Source: Sediminibacterium magnilacihabitans (GTDB lineage Bacteria; Bacteroidota; Bacteroidia; Chitinophagales; Chitinophagaceae). Taken from it: a stretch of DNA of 64,000 nucleotides. The notes under the pieces are model-generated. The model ran no database searches. It was given only the letters and a program-made list of their open reading frames with translations, and was not told the origin of the DNA. The number at the start of each line of letters is the position of its first letter. The stretch's first letter is position 1. Shown in pieces: positions 9,553 to 17,916 of the stretch. Both the position numbers and the translations under genes were made by a program. The stretch is from contig PVEQ01000013.1 of NCBI GenBank assembly GCA_002973575.1, positions 38,297-102,296 on the forward strand. The letters run 5' to 3'.

Positions 9553-9934
9553 GTAATGCTTTGATCAGCTTATTTACCAGCAGGGGCATTTTTTTTTGCA
9601 GCAGGTCTATAGATGGCAGGGTTTTATCAATATACAGGAAAAAAACAGCCAGTTGCTGTTTGCGTGCCTCCATACAATCGTAAAGCGGTTGTTTATGCAG
9701 GCGGTATGTTTCGCGCAGTAAACGTTTAACACGATTGCGGTCCACCGCTTTTTTGAAATGGCGTGCACTGACGCCAACACCCGCTTTTACCGGCTGCACT
9801 TCCTTTGTATCAACAGGCAGGTAAAATACTTTCACCGGGAATACCAGGAAACTGCGCCCTTTTGCGAACAATCCATCGATCTGTTTACGGCTCTTGAGCT
9901 TTTCCTTTTTATTGTATGAAAATGAGGCGGACAT
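9503..9934 (-). CDS. rnpA: ribonuclease P protein component
   Basis: A 143-residue basic protein that binds RNase P RNA for 5' maturation of tRNAs. It has the family [10 protein letters not shown] motif (66-75) and an N-terminal hydrophobic binding groove ([12 protein letters not shown]). Its C-terminal 17 or so codons overlap yidD in another frame. A hairpin with a U-run lies between rpmH and this gene, so its level relative to L34 may be set by partial termination. Confidence 0.95.
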   Translation of the reverse strand: MSASFSYNKKEKLKSRKQIDGLFAKGRSFLVFPVKVFYLPVDTKEVQPVKAGVGVSARHFKKAVDRNRVKRLLRETYRLHKQPLYDCMEARKQQLAVFFLYIDKTLPSIDLLQKKMPLLVNKLIKALHETPTSDTELAADTAG

Positions 9935-9946
9935 TCTTACACTAAA

Positions 9947-9974
9947 CTAAAAAAGTCCCGCGATCGCGGGACTT
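9947..9974 (-). terminator. terminator/attenuator between rpmH and rnpA
   Basis: A perfect self-complementary sequence (9953-9974, arms AAGTCCCGC / GCGGGACTT around an ATCG-type centre) is followed on the minus strand by TTTTTAGTTT. It sits downstream of rpmH and upstream of rnpA. Confidence 0.85.
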
Positions 9975-10011
9975 ATATTTTCAATACCTGGCTCCCGGAA
10001 GAGCCCCGGTT

Positions 10012-10167
10012 TTATTTTAAACCTTTCTCGCTTGAAACAGTGAGTTTCTTACGACCCTTTGCACGACGGCTTGCCAGCACTTTGCGGCCATTGGCAGTTT
10101 GCATGCGCTTGCGGAATCCGTGAACGGATTTGCGACGACGTTTGTGCGGTTGAAATGTACGTTTCAT
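10012..10167 (-). CDS. rpmH: 50S ribosomal protein L34
   Basis: A 51-residue very basic protein read directly from the minus strand. It begins [18 protein letters not shown], continues with the family [14 protein letters not shown] and ends TVSSEKGLK, and has the normal L34 length. It is a structural protein of the large ribosomal subunit. It lies upstream of rnpA-yidD in the standard order. Confidence 0.97.
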   Translation of the reverse strand: MKRTFQPHKRRRKSVHGFRKRMQTANGRKVLASRRAKGRKKLTVSSEKGLK

Positions 10168-10246
10168 AATGACGTTGTTTAACTAACCCGGAAATTTTGT
10201 TTCATTTCATGCTGCAGTCACCATACTGCCGCCTGTGAAAGGACGG

Positions 10247-10254
10247 CGAAGGTA
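10247..10254 (-). promoter_or_regulatory. possible -7 promoter element for rpmH
   Basis: TACCTTCG on the minus strand, 80 bases upstream of the rpmH start, resembles the TAnnTT(T/C)G element of Bacteroidota. There is no convincing -33 element. Confidence 0.35.
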
Positions 10255-10260
10255 GGGAAA

Positions 10261-10290
10261 AGTTGTTAGTTGTTGGTTGTCAGTTGTTAG
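10261..10290. repeat. copy of a GTTGTTAGTTGTCAG-type dispersed repeat
   Basis: A low-complexity stretch built from GTTGTTAG / GTTGTCAG words, downstream of murI. The same words recur at 21661-21725, where they form an inverted pair. Confidence 0.6.
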
Positions 10291-10302
10291 ATTTTTTAGG
10301 GA

Positions 10303-11142
10303 TCAACATTTAAATAATTGGAGATCAAGGTGTTTTGATGTAACCGGTTTGCCAAAGAAACGGGTGGCATGGTTGTCAAAATCAGCAGGAGAATCGGTAG
10401 TATAAAATTGTAACTGTCCGCCAGTGGTGCATTTTGCCGCCATTTCAGGGTGGTTGGCCAGGTATTTTTCAAGACTGGGCGCTACAATGGCTCCCTGGGA
10501 AAGAATGGTCATTCCTTGCGGAGCAAATTGCCGGATCTTATCAATGAGCAGCGGATAATGAGTGCAGGCCAGCAATAAAGTATCTATCCTGGGCGATTGT
10601 TCCAGTAGCCTGTTGATGTGCTGCCTGATGAAATAATCCGCTCCCGGCTTATCATACTCATCATTTTCTACCAGCGGCACCCACATAGGACAAGCTTCCT
10701 GGTACACTTTCAGGCCTGGAAAGAATTTAGCTATTTCAATAGGATAACTTTCACTCTGCACGGTTCCCACGGTTCCCATAATACCCACTTCACCCGAATG
10801 CGAATAATTGCCTACCACTTCTGTTGTAGGCCTGATAACACCCAACACTCTCCTGGAAGGATCTATGCGGGGCAGGTCTTTCTGTTGAATGGTGCGCAAA
10901 GCTTTGGCGGATGCTGTATTGCACGCCAGCACTACCAGCTCGCATCCCTGTGCGAAAAACCACTGAACACACTCAAGCGTATAATGATAAATGGTTTCAA
11001 AAGAACGCGGACCGTAAGGCGCACGGGCATTATCGCCCATATAGATATAATCGTATTGCGGTAAACGCTGAACAATCTCCTTCAGCACGGTTAAACCGCC
11101 ATAGCCGCTGTCGAAAACACCAATGGGACCTTTTCCTTGCAT
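10303..11142 (-). CDS. murI: glutamate racemase
   Basis: A 279-residue cofactor-independent racemase that supplies D-glutamate for peptidoglycan. The paired catalytic cysteines are visible: Cys74 in LACNTAS and Cys193 in ACTHYPLL. The substrate loop FDSGYGG (10-16) is at the N terminus. It follows the two ompH genes on the same strand, but a strong hairpin lies between them, so separate or attenuated expression is likely. Confidence 0.96.
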   Translation of the reverse strand: MQGKGPIGVFDSGYGGLTVLKEIVQRLPQYDYIYMGDNARAPYGPRSFETIYHYTLECVQWFFAQGCELVVLACNTASAKALRTIQQKDLPRIDPSRRVLGVIRPTTEVVGNYSHSGEVGIMGTVGTVQSESYPIEIAKFFPGLKVYQEACPMWVPLVENDEYDKPGADYFIRQHINRLLEQSPRIDTLLLACTHYPLLIDKIRQFAPQGMTILSQGAIVAPSLEKYLANHPEMAAKCTTGGQLQFYTTDSPADFDNHATRFFGKPVTSKHLDLQLFKC

Positions 11143-11144
11143 GG

Positions 11145-11180
11145 CTCAAAAATAAGAACCCCGTTGGTATAACGGGGTTC
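11145..11180 (-). terminator. terminator between ompH and murI
   Basis: Perfect 10-bp stem (GAACCCCGTT / AACGGGGTTC, loop 5) at 11156-11180, followed on the minus strand by TTATTTTT, ending just before the murI start. Confidence 0.85.
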
Positions 11181-11202
11181 GAAGTATCATTGATTTTATC
11201 AA

Positions 11203-11817
11203 TTATCCTTTGGGTTTTACAGCACCGCCGGAAGGCCTGTTGCTGGGAGCGCCACCGCCTGACTGGCGTTTCCATTCTTCTTCGAGTTCTTTGGGGATGG
11301 CCAACTTCAGTTTCATGGCTACACGGATGGTAAGATTATCCAACAACGGGGGTTGAACATAAGGATACAATGCATCCTGCTTTAAAACATACGCGTATTT
11401 CTGCTCTACCACCACATCGTGCAAAGCATCTACTATTTTCTTCATGAAAGGAGCCAGCAGCTCTTCTTTTTTCTGCTCAGCCAGGTTGTTGGAATATTCC
11501 TGCCACCTGATCAATTTGATCTTAAGGGTATTCAGGTCACGCTGGGCCAGTTCCCTGGCTTTGGCAGGCATGGTAGCTGAATCTTTTTTCCAAACGCTGT
11601 CCTGGCGCATGTACATGCCCAATGTATAATCATACTCTTGTCTGAGTGAATCTTCGCTGAAACTTCTCAGGAGCGTATCCACTTTCTGGATACCCGGCAT
11701 CAGGGGTAAGATAGACTGCTCATCAAAATACCCGATCTTAACCTGCTGTGCACTCGACTGGTTGGCAAACAGGAAACCTGCTCCAATAGCAACACACACA
11801 ATTAAAAACTTCTTCAT
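11203..11817 (-). CDS. OmpH/Skp-family periplasmic chaperone (second copy)
   Basis: A 204-residue exported protein with a Sec signal peptide (MKKFLIVCVAIGAGFLFANQSSAQ). It has a long charged helical middle (about 90-150) predicted to form the coiled-coil arms of Skp-like trimers, which hold unfolded outer-membrane proteins for the Bam complex. The C-terminal tail is rich in Gly, Pro and Ser. It lies directly behind the other ompH and bamA, the usual Bacteroidota arrangement. It is longer and less typical than its neighbour. Confidence 0.87.
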   Translation of the reverse strand: MKKFLIVCVAIGAGFLFANQSSAQQVKIGYFDEQSILPLMPGIQKVDTLLRSFSEDSLRQEYDYTLGMYMRQDSVWKKDSATMPAKARELAQRDLNTLKIKLIRWQEYSNNLAEQKKEELLAPFMKKIVDALHDVVVEQKYAYVLKQDALYPYVQPPLLDNLTIRVAMKLKLAIPKELEEEWKRQSGGGAPSNRPSGGAVKPKG

Positions 11818-11851
11818 TGTAGTGAGAATTTATGTTTGTTTTTGTTTTAGA

Positions 11852-12370
11852 CTAATTTTTGATCCCCAGTTCCCTTAACACATCTTCACTCTTGTCTAGT
11901 TTGGGGTCGGCAAATATAACGGTAATTCCTTCACTTTTATCGAGTACGAAATCGTAGGCTTTGGCTATTGCCATCTTCTGAACGGCGGTATATACCTTGT
12001 CCTGCACAGGTTTAACAAGTCTTTGTCTTTCTTTGAAAAGATCCCCTTCAAAACCGAAGCGTTTTTTCTGCAGGTCGCGTATCTCTTTCTCCATCACAAA
12101 CAATTCATCCTCTCTTTTCTTCTTCAGCGCATCGCTCAACATAAACTGTTCAGCCTCATAGCTTTTATACATTTTATCGAGTTGCGCCTGTTTATCGTCG
12201 ATCTCTTTCTGCCATTGGTCGCCGATTTGTTTTAACTTTTTATCGGCGTCTTTGTATTCAGGAATTTTCTCCAGGATATACCGTGTATCGATAATGGCAT
12301 AACGCTGCTGTGCAACTGCGGTATGGGCCAGGGCCATCCATATAACGGCAACAAAGAATAGCTTTTTCAT
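11852..12370 (-). CDS. OmpH/Skp-family periplasmic chaperone
   Basis: A 172-residue exported protein with a signal peptide (cleavage after AQQ-type residues, about 20) and the typical Skp sequence: a YAIIDTRYILEKIPEY start, a long Lys/Glu/Gln-rich helical hairpin (about 45-125) and a C-terminal YDFVLDKSEGITVIF strand. It is expected to carry nascent beta-barrel proteins to BamA. It sits 25 bases after bamA and 34 before the second ompH. Confidence 0.92.
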   Translation of the reverse strand: MKKLFFVAVIWMALAHTAVAQQRYAIIDTRYILEKIPEYKDADKKLKQIGDQWQKEIDDKQAQLDKMYKSYEAEQFMLSDALKKKREDELFVMEKEIRDLQKKRFGFEGDLFKERQRLVKPVQDKVYTAVQKMAIAKAYDFVLDKSEGITVIFADPKLDKSEDVLRELGIKN

Positions 12371-12395
12371 AATATTGGTTTAGTTAAGGGTTGTC

Positions 12396-15137
12396 CTATT
12401 CCGGTTCAAATCCTAACATGAAGGTAAACCTGGCAGCATCTTTCAAAGAACCGCCGGGCGTGAACCTGTCTAATCCTATACCATAATCAAATCCAAGTAA
12501 GCCAAACATCGGCAGGAAAAAGCGCATACCCAAACCTACCGAACGCCTTAACTGGAAAGGATTATAATCTTTCATGGAATACCAGCCGTTGGCCGCTTCA
12601 AAGAAACCCAAAGCATAGATGGTGCTGCTGGGACTCAAACTGAGCGGGTAACGCAGTTCCATGGTATACTTATTGAATATGGTAAAGTACTGGCTGGCCA
12701 CTTGCTTATCGGGGTTGATCTTCGGATTCGAATTATCATACACAGGATAACCTCTGTGCGCAATGATATCGTAACCCAACAGCGCGAACTGGTTACTCAG
12801 ACCGGCATCGCCCACCTGAAAACGTTCGAAAGGAGAGATACCCAGGTCTGAATTGAACCTGCCCAGGAAGCCGTATTTGGCCGCCATTTTCAGCACAAAC
12901 TGCTTGCTCTTGTCTTCACCGTGTGGTTTGCCCAGGGGCACATACCATTCTCCGTTGAAACGCCATTTGTGGTATTCGATCCAGTTATATGGATTGGAAG
13001 CCGTCAGGATATTTTTATCAATCGCTGAGTACGGCGGCGTTACCTGCAAGCTCAGCAGGAAAGTAGAACCGCTGGTAGGGAACATCGGCTGGTTCACAGA
13101 GTTACGCTGTAAAGCCACCCTGAAGTTCAGGTTGTTCACGATACCATTCTCAAAACCGGGCAGGTTGGTGGGGTCAATGGCATAATTGCTCAACTTATAA
13201 CGGGTATAATTCACACCCATGGAAAGTGAGAAAAAGTCATCGGGCCATTTCAACTGCTTCGACAGGCTCACGGTGGCGCCGGTAGTAGAAATATACCGGC
13301 TGTCGGCTACGTTCGGATTATATGCACCGGTAAGCGGGTCGTAAGTTTGTCCGTATTTGGTATTGAAAATGCTGAAAGTAAGTGCATTCCTTTTTTTACC
13401 GCCCAGCCAGGGTTCGGTGAACGAGAAGTTATAAGAGCGGAACGCTTTACCATTACTTTGCACGCGCAAGCTCAGTTTTTGCCCGTCGCCCATTGGTAAG
13501 GGATCCCAGGCCGATTTCTTCCAGATATTGCGGATAGAAAAATTATTGAATGTAACGCCCAGTGTTCCTGTTAAGCCAATATAGCCTCCCCATCCCGCAC
13601 TCAGCTCCAGCTGGTCGCTCGATTTTTCTTCAACAGAATAATTGATGTCTACCGTTCCGTCGTCGGGGTTGGGTACGGGTACGGGGTTGATCTTTTCCTG
13701 GTTGAAATAGTTCAGCTGTGCAATCTCACGAACAGAACGCACCAGGTCTCTGCGGCTGAATTTTTCACCGGGGATGGTACGCAGTTCGCGGCGTATCACA
13801 TACTCTTTGGTACGATCATTACCACTGATGCGCACATTCTTGATCGTGGCTTGCGGACCTTCCATGATCCTGATTTCGTAATCAATGGTATCATTATATA
13901 CCGCCGTTTCTACGGGGTCAGTGCGGAAGAACAGGTAGCCATCATCCTGATACAGGTTGTTGATATCACCTCCTTCAGGAGTGGAGGTTTTACCCAGTTT
14001 GTTGTTCAGCAATTCCAGGTTGTAAATATCTCCCTTCTGAATACCCAATATACCGCTGAGCAATGAATCGGAATATTTGGTATTACCCCGCCAGCTGATG
14101 TTACCGAAATAATATTTACGTCCCTCATTCATCTTGATGTCAATGTTGAGGTCGCCATTGGCGTTGTGGTATACGGTATCTTTTTCAATCACTGCATCGC
14201 GGTAGCCCAGCGAGTTGTAATAAGTTACCAGGCTCTCTTTGTCTTCATTGTACTTCTTCAAATCGAATTTGGCCGAAGAAAGTTTGATACGGATATAAGG
14301 ATCGAGTACTTTTTTGGTTTTGCTGAAAGTGAGGAAGCCATTGTCTTTGATGTATTCATCAAATGAATAGCGCTTCACGCTTACGATCTGCCCACTGTCT
14401 ACAGTAGGATGCAGGGTAAGCCTGGACTGCTCTTTGGTTCCCTTGAGTTGTTTTTTCAACTTGCCGTTATCTACTGTAGTACCGCCGAAGTTGATGTTAT
14501 TGATATGGACCTTGTGTCCCTTTTCAACCAAAAAGTTTAACACCAGTGAATTATCGAAAGTAGAGTCTTTCGTTTCCGATATGGTTACTTTGGAATCCTG
14601 GAAGCCTTTCTCGGCATAGAATTTTTTGATGGCTTCAATAGCGGTGATCTTCATGTTCTCCGTTACCACACGGTTGGGCACGAGACCCGTTTTCCCCTGT
14701 AGCTCTTCCGCCTGCCCCTTGCTGATGTTGATGAAATGGAATTTAGACAAGCGCGGCCTTTCCGTTACAGCAATTTCGATATCGATGTTTTTTCCCTGTA
14801 GTTTGGTGATATAAATTTCAACATCGCTGAAATAATTCTGTCCCCAGAGCTTGGTAATGGCTTTGGAAAAATTATCGCCACCGGGAATGGTCACTTCATC
14901 GCCCACATTGATATTGGCAATGGAGATCAGCAGGTTCTCATCGAAAAAGCGGTTACCTGTTACTTTGATCGCAGACACCTTGTATTTTTTAGGTGTCTTT
15001 TGGTTGAAGATATTCAACAAATCGGCATCTATGGATGTGATCGTAGTGTCTACCCCTGTTTTTTGTTGCGCCTTTGCAGAAAAACCCACCATCGAGGTAA
15101 CGAAAGCCAAGACTAAAAATTTGTACACTTGCTGCAT
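12396..15137 (-). CDS. bamA: outer membrane protein assembly factor BamA
   Basis: A 913-residue Omp85 protein. It has a signal peptide (about 1-23), then a series of POTRA domains (roughly 55-470, including the VTGNRFFDE and RISGNDRTKEYVIRRE segments), then a C-terminal 16-stranded barrel with the family conserved GFFEAANGWY and GLGMRFFLPMFGLLGFDYG regions, ending in a strand before FEPE. It inserts beta-barrel proteins into the outer membrane. It follows uppS and precedes two ompH genes on the same strand. Confidence 0.97.
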   Translation of the reverse strand: MQQVYKFLVLAFVTSMVGFSAKAQQKTGVDTTITSIDADLLNIFNQKTPKKYKVSAIKVTGNRFFDENLLISIANINVGDEVTIPGGDNFSKAITKLWGQNYFSDVEIYITKLQGKNIDIEIAVTERPRLSKFHFINISKGQAEELQGKTGLVPNRVVTENMKITAIEAIKKFYAEKGFQDSKVTISETKDSTFDNSLVLNFLVEKGHKVHINNINFGGTTVDNGKLKKQLKGTKEQSRLTLHPTVDSGQIVSVKRYSFDEYIKDNGFLTFSKTKKVLDPYIRIKLSSAKFDLKKYNEDKESLVTYYNSLGYRDAVIEKDTVYHNANGDLNIDIKMNEGRKYYFGNISWRGNTKYSDSLLSGILGIQKGDIYNLELLNNKLGKTSTPEGGDINNLYQDDGYLFFRTDPVETAVYNDTIDYEIRIMEGPQATIKNVRISGNDRTKEYVIRRELRTIPGEKFSRRDLVRSVREIAQLNYFNQEKINPVPVPNPDDGTVDINYSVEEKSSDQLELSAGWGGYIGLTGTLGVTFNNFSIRNIWKKSAWDPLPMGDGQKLSLRVQSNGKAFRSYNFSFTEPWLGGKKRNALTFSIFNTKYGQTYDPLTGAYNPNVADSRYISTTGATVSLSKQLKWPDDFFSLSMGVNYTRYKLSNYAIDPTNLPGFENGIVNNLNFRVALQRNSVNQPMFPTSGSTFLLSLQVTPPYSAIDKNILTASNPYNWIEYHKWRFNGEWYVPLGKPHGEDKSKQFVLKMAAKYGFLGRFNSDLGISPFERFQVGDAGLSNQFALLGYDIIAHRGYPVYDNSNPKINPDKQVASQYFTIFNKYTMELRYPLSLSPSSTIYALGFFEAANGWYSMKDYNPFQLRRSVGLGMRFFLPMFGLLGFDYGIGLDRFTPGGSLKDAARFTFMLGFEPE

Positions 15138-15291
15138 CCGGTTTGGTTTGTTAAGTTGCTGTGCTGAAAGTACTGCAACAGTATCTTCCTGCCATATTTC
15201 TGGTTTGATAAGCGGGGCAAATTAACGGGAATTATTAAAAGTGTTTGTTAAATCACCCCGGATAAATTAAGGTATGCGGTTGAGAATGGGA

Positions 15292-16056
15292 TCAGGTCAA
15301 TGGGGATTCCTCCTTTATTTGCTGACCTGTTTTACCAAATCTGCGTTCCCTGTTCTGGAAGTCGATAATGGCTTCATACAGGTTTTCTTTGCGGAAATCG
15401 GGCCAACGGGTGTCGGTGAAATATAATTCGGCATAAGCCAGTTGATACAAAAGGAAATTGCTGATGCGGTATTCCCCACTGGTACGGATCATCAGTTCCG
15501 GATCGGGAAAATCACTGGTGGAAAGGTATTGCTCCAGGGTCTCCTGGTTGATGGTCTCCGGGTTGATCCGGCCCGCCTTCACATCGATGCCGATATTCTT
15601 TACGGCATTTACCAGTTCCCACCGGCTGCTGTAACTCAACGCCATCACCAGGTTCAGTCCTGTATTGGCTTTGGTCATTTCTAATGACTCTTCGAGTTCC
15701 ACGCGCGCAAAATCGGGCAGCATATTCAGGTCGCCGATCACATGCAAGCGTATATTGTTCTTATTGAGCGTTGGCACTTCTTTACGAATGGTGTCTACCA
15801 ATAATGACATCAATCCTTCTACTTCCTGCTGCGGCCGGTCCCAGTTCTCGGTACTGAATGCATACAGCGTAAGATACTGTATACCCAGCTCTGCCGCGCC
15901 TTCTACGATATTGCGCACGCTTTCCACCCCATGAAAATGGCCATACAATCGATCCTGTCCTTTCTCCTGGGCCCAGCGCCCGTTGCCATCCATAATGATC
16001 GCTATATGCTTGGGTAGTCGGGCTTTATCGATCCCTGCTACAAGGTCTTCCGGCAT
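15292..16056 (-). CDS. uppS: isoprenyl transferase (undecaprenyl diphosphate synthase)
   Basis: A 254-residue cis-prenyltransferase that makes the C55 lipid carrier for cell-wall and polysaccharide synthesis. Catalytic Asp23 lies in the IIMDGNGRWA motif, followed by the GVESVRNIVEGA helix and the RTSGEYRISNFLLYQ segment near residue 190. No transmembrane segment. It lies between a DUF6089 gene and bamA in the envelope operon, with a 154-base gap before bamA. Confidence 0.96.
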   Translation of the reverse strand: MPEDLVAGIDKARLPKHIAIIMDGNGRWAQEKGQDRLYGHFHGVESVRNIVEGAAELGIQYLTLYAFSTENWDRPQQEVEGLMSLLVDTIRKEVPTLNKNNIRLHVIGDLNMLPDFARVELEESLEMTKANTGLNLVMALSYSSRWELVNAVKNIGIDVKAGRINPETINQETLEQYLSTSDFPDPELMIRTSGEYRISNFLLYQLAYAELYFTDTRWPDFRKENLYEAIIDFQNRERRFGKTGQQIKEESPLT

Positions 16057-16109
16057 AGTGCTTCCCTGCGTTTAGGCAGCGAAATTAACGAAATCAGCGG
16101 TTTGCGTGA

Positions 16110-16982
16110 TTAATTCTTGCCATTAGGCGAAGGACATTTGTAAGATTGCAGGTTGAAGGAAACACCCACTTTGAGGGTCACAAAAGAATCTTTTCTGGTA
16201 CTGTTTCCCCTTTGTACCCCCTTGGTTCCTATGCGGGAACCCGTTTCATAGCTCCTATCCTGCAATAAGAAAGCAGGCGAGGGTGACCCGTCAGGCAGAG
16301 GCGAGAAGGCATCCGGGGCATAATTGCCGCTCACATCATCGAGGTAATCGGTACTGGTAAAACGGTAAGTAAGCTCGGCGAAGTAGTTCATACGCTCACT
16401 GATGGCATATTTGAAGCCCAGGGTAAAGGGGATGCTGATGGCGATGGGACTATAAGGTTTGAGATTGGGATAAGCGGCGCTGCCCTGGCCTTCGGTACCC
16501 AGGGGACGCAGGTAGTATTTCTGGCCGTTGAGGTACGCATAAGGGTCGAAAGAAAACACACCGATCCCCAGTCCTACATAAGGTGTATAATTATAGCCTT
16601 CGAAAGTGGGATTGAATTTGAAAAAGTTGAAATCACCTGCCAGGGCCAGTTCCCATACATTGGTATTGAAGCTGAGGTTGCGCCTGCGCTGAACAGGGTT
16701 ATTGCTGTACATATCGGAATAGCCCAGCATGGCAAAATCTCCGGAAATGCGTAATCCTATATACTCGCTGAGTTGCCTCCGGTAAAAGACCCCGGCAGCC
16801 ATTTTAGGCCTGTTCACCCGCAGGTCGGGGTTCAGATCGCCAAAATAATGGGCGGCTCCCACAGCCACCCCCACTTCGCCCAGGTGCCTGAAACTTTCCA
16901 TGAGTTGGGCATCCGCTTTTTGCAACGCTAAGGTAGTAAGCAGGAAGGTTAAGGTCTTTCTCAGTATAAATTTAACCGGCAT
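16110..16982 (-). CDS. DUF6089-family outer-membrane beta-barrel protein
   Basis: A 290-residue exported protein. The ATG at 16982 gives a signal peptide (MPVKFILRKTLTFLLTTLAL, cleaved near ADAQ); an upstream start at 17030 is less likely. The mature part has the GEVGVAVGAAHYFGDLNP opening and repeated alternating strands typical of the DUF6089 family, found almost only in Bacteroidota next to nadK and uppS. Function is unknown. It lies 50 bases after nadK and 53 before uppS. Confidence 0.88.
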   Translation of the reverse strand: MPVKFILRKTLTFLLTTLALQKADAQLMESFRHLGEVGVAVGAAHYFGDLNPDLRVNRPKMAAGVFYRRQLSEYIGLRISGDFAMLGYSDMYSNNPVQRRRNLSFNTNVWELALAGDFNFFKFNPTFEGYNYTPYVGLGIGVFSFDPYAYLNGQKYYLRPLGTEGQGSAAYPNLKPYSPIAISIPFTLGFKYAISERMNYFAELTYRFTSTDYLDDVSGNYAPDAFSPLPDGSPSPAFLLQDRSYETGSRIGTKGVQRGNSTRKDSFVTLKVGVSFNLQSYKCPSPNGKN

Positions 16983-17032
16983 ATTAGCATATTGGATACG
17001 TAAAATAACACCTATTTTAAATACGATCAAGA

Positions 17033-17911
17033 TTAATTTCTTTTATCGAGGCCCCAGGTAAGTTTGGTCCGGAGGGTCGACAAGAAGCTATTTTCGTTCA
17101 AACGCACCAAATTCACCCTGAATTGTTCCTTTTTTACGGCCAATTGGATGGTTTTGTCCACGATTTCCCTCCGGGCATCCAGGGCACAAATGAATTGGTC
17201 GGCCCGCCCCTCCACTTCAAACGAAATAACACTGGTATCCGGCACCACGATCGACCGCACATTCAGGTTATGGGGCGCTACCGGCGTGATCACAAAACTG
17301 GACGATTCCGGGAACAGGATGGGTCCGTTGCAACTCACATTATATCCGGTGGAGCCGGTGGGCGTACTCACGATCAGCCCGTCGGCCCAGTAGCTGTTCA
17401 GGAATTCGCCATTCAGGTAGGTATGTACCTTGATCATGGGCGAAGTATCCCTTTTATGGATGGCGAACTCGTTCAGTGCAAAGGGTGTCTGGTCAAAGAG
17501 CGGCTCGTTGGAGTCGAGGTGGATCAGGGTTCTTTTATCCACGACAAACGTATGATTCACCAAAGCATCCACTGCGCTGCCCAGGTCATCGCGACTAATG
17601 CTGGCCAGGAATCCCAGGCGGCCGAAATTAATGCCCAGTATGGGTATATTATAGTCTCTCACCAGGGTTACAGCGTCGAGCATGGTACCATCGCCACCCA
17701 GGCTTATCAGGCAATCGATATCGGGCGTAAGGTCGCCCGATGTCTGGAACAACACGGTTTTAGCCAGCAAGTGCTGCGGCAGGGAAAACCGGTGCAGTAA
17801 AGGTTCGTACAGGTGAACGGTGGTATCGTAACGCGCCAATTCTTCCAGGAGCGCCAATAATGGGTTTTCCTGTTCATAATCGATGCCCCTGCTGTAAATC
17901 GCAACCTTCAT
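17033..17911 (-). CDS. nadK: NAD kinase
   Basis: A 292-residue ATP-dependent NAD kinase that makes NADP in the cytoplasm. The GGDGT motif (72-76) and the downstream STPTGSTGYN loop (near 190) that define the family are both present. It starts 5 bases after the barrel-protein gene, which points to translational coupling, and ends about 50 bases before DUF6089. Confidence 0.96.
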   Translation of the reverse strand: MKVAIYSRGIDYEQENPLLALLEELARYDTTVHLYEPLLHRFSLPQHLLAKTVLFQTSGDLTPDIDCLISLGGDGTMLDAVTLVRDYNIPILGINFGRLGFLASISRDDLGSAVDALVNHTFVVDKRTLIHLDSNEPLFDQTPFALNEFAIHKRDTSPMIKVHTYLNGEFLNSYWADGLIVSTPTGSTGYNVSCNGPILFPESSSFVITPVAPHNLNVRSIVVPDTSVISFEVEGRADQFICALDARREIVDKTIQLAVKKEQFRVNLVRLNENSFLSTLRTKLTWGLDKRN

Positions 17912-17916
17912 ATCAC

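Noticed and set aside
9953..9974. Perfect palindrome as a protein-binding operator
   Set aside because: It is followed by a U-run on the minus strand and lies between rpmH and rnpA, so a transcription terminator is the simpler reading.
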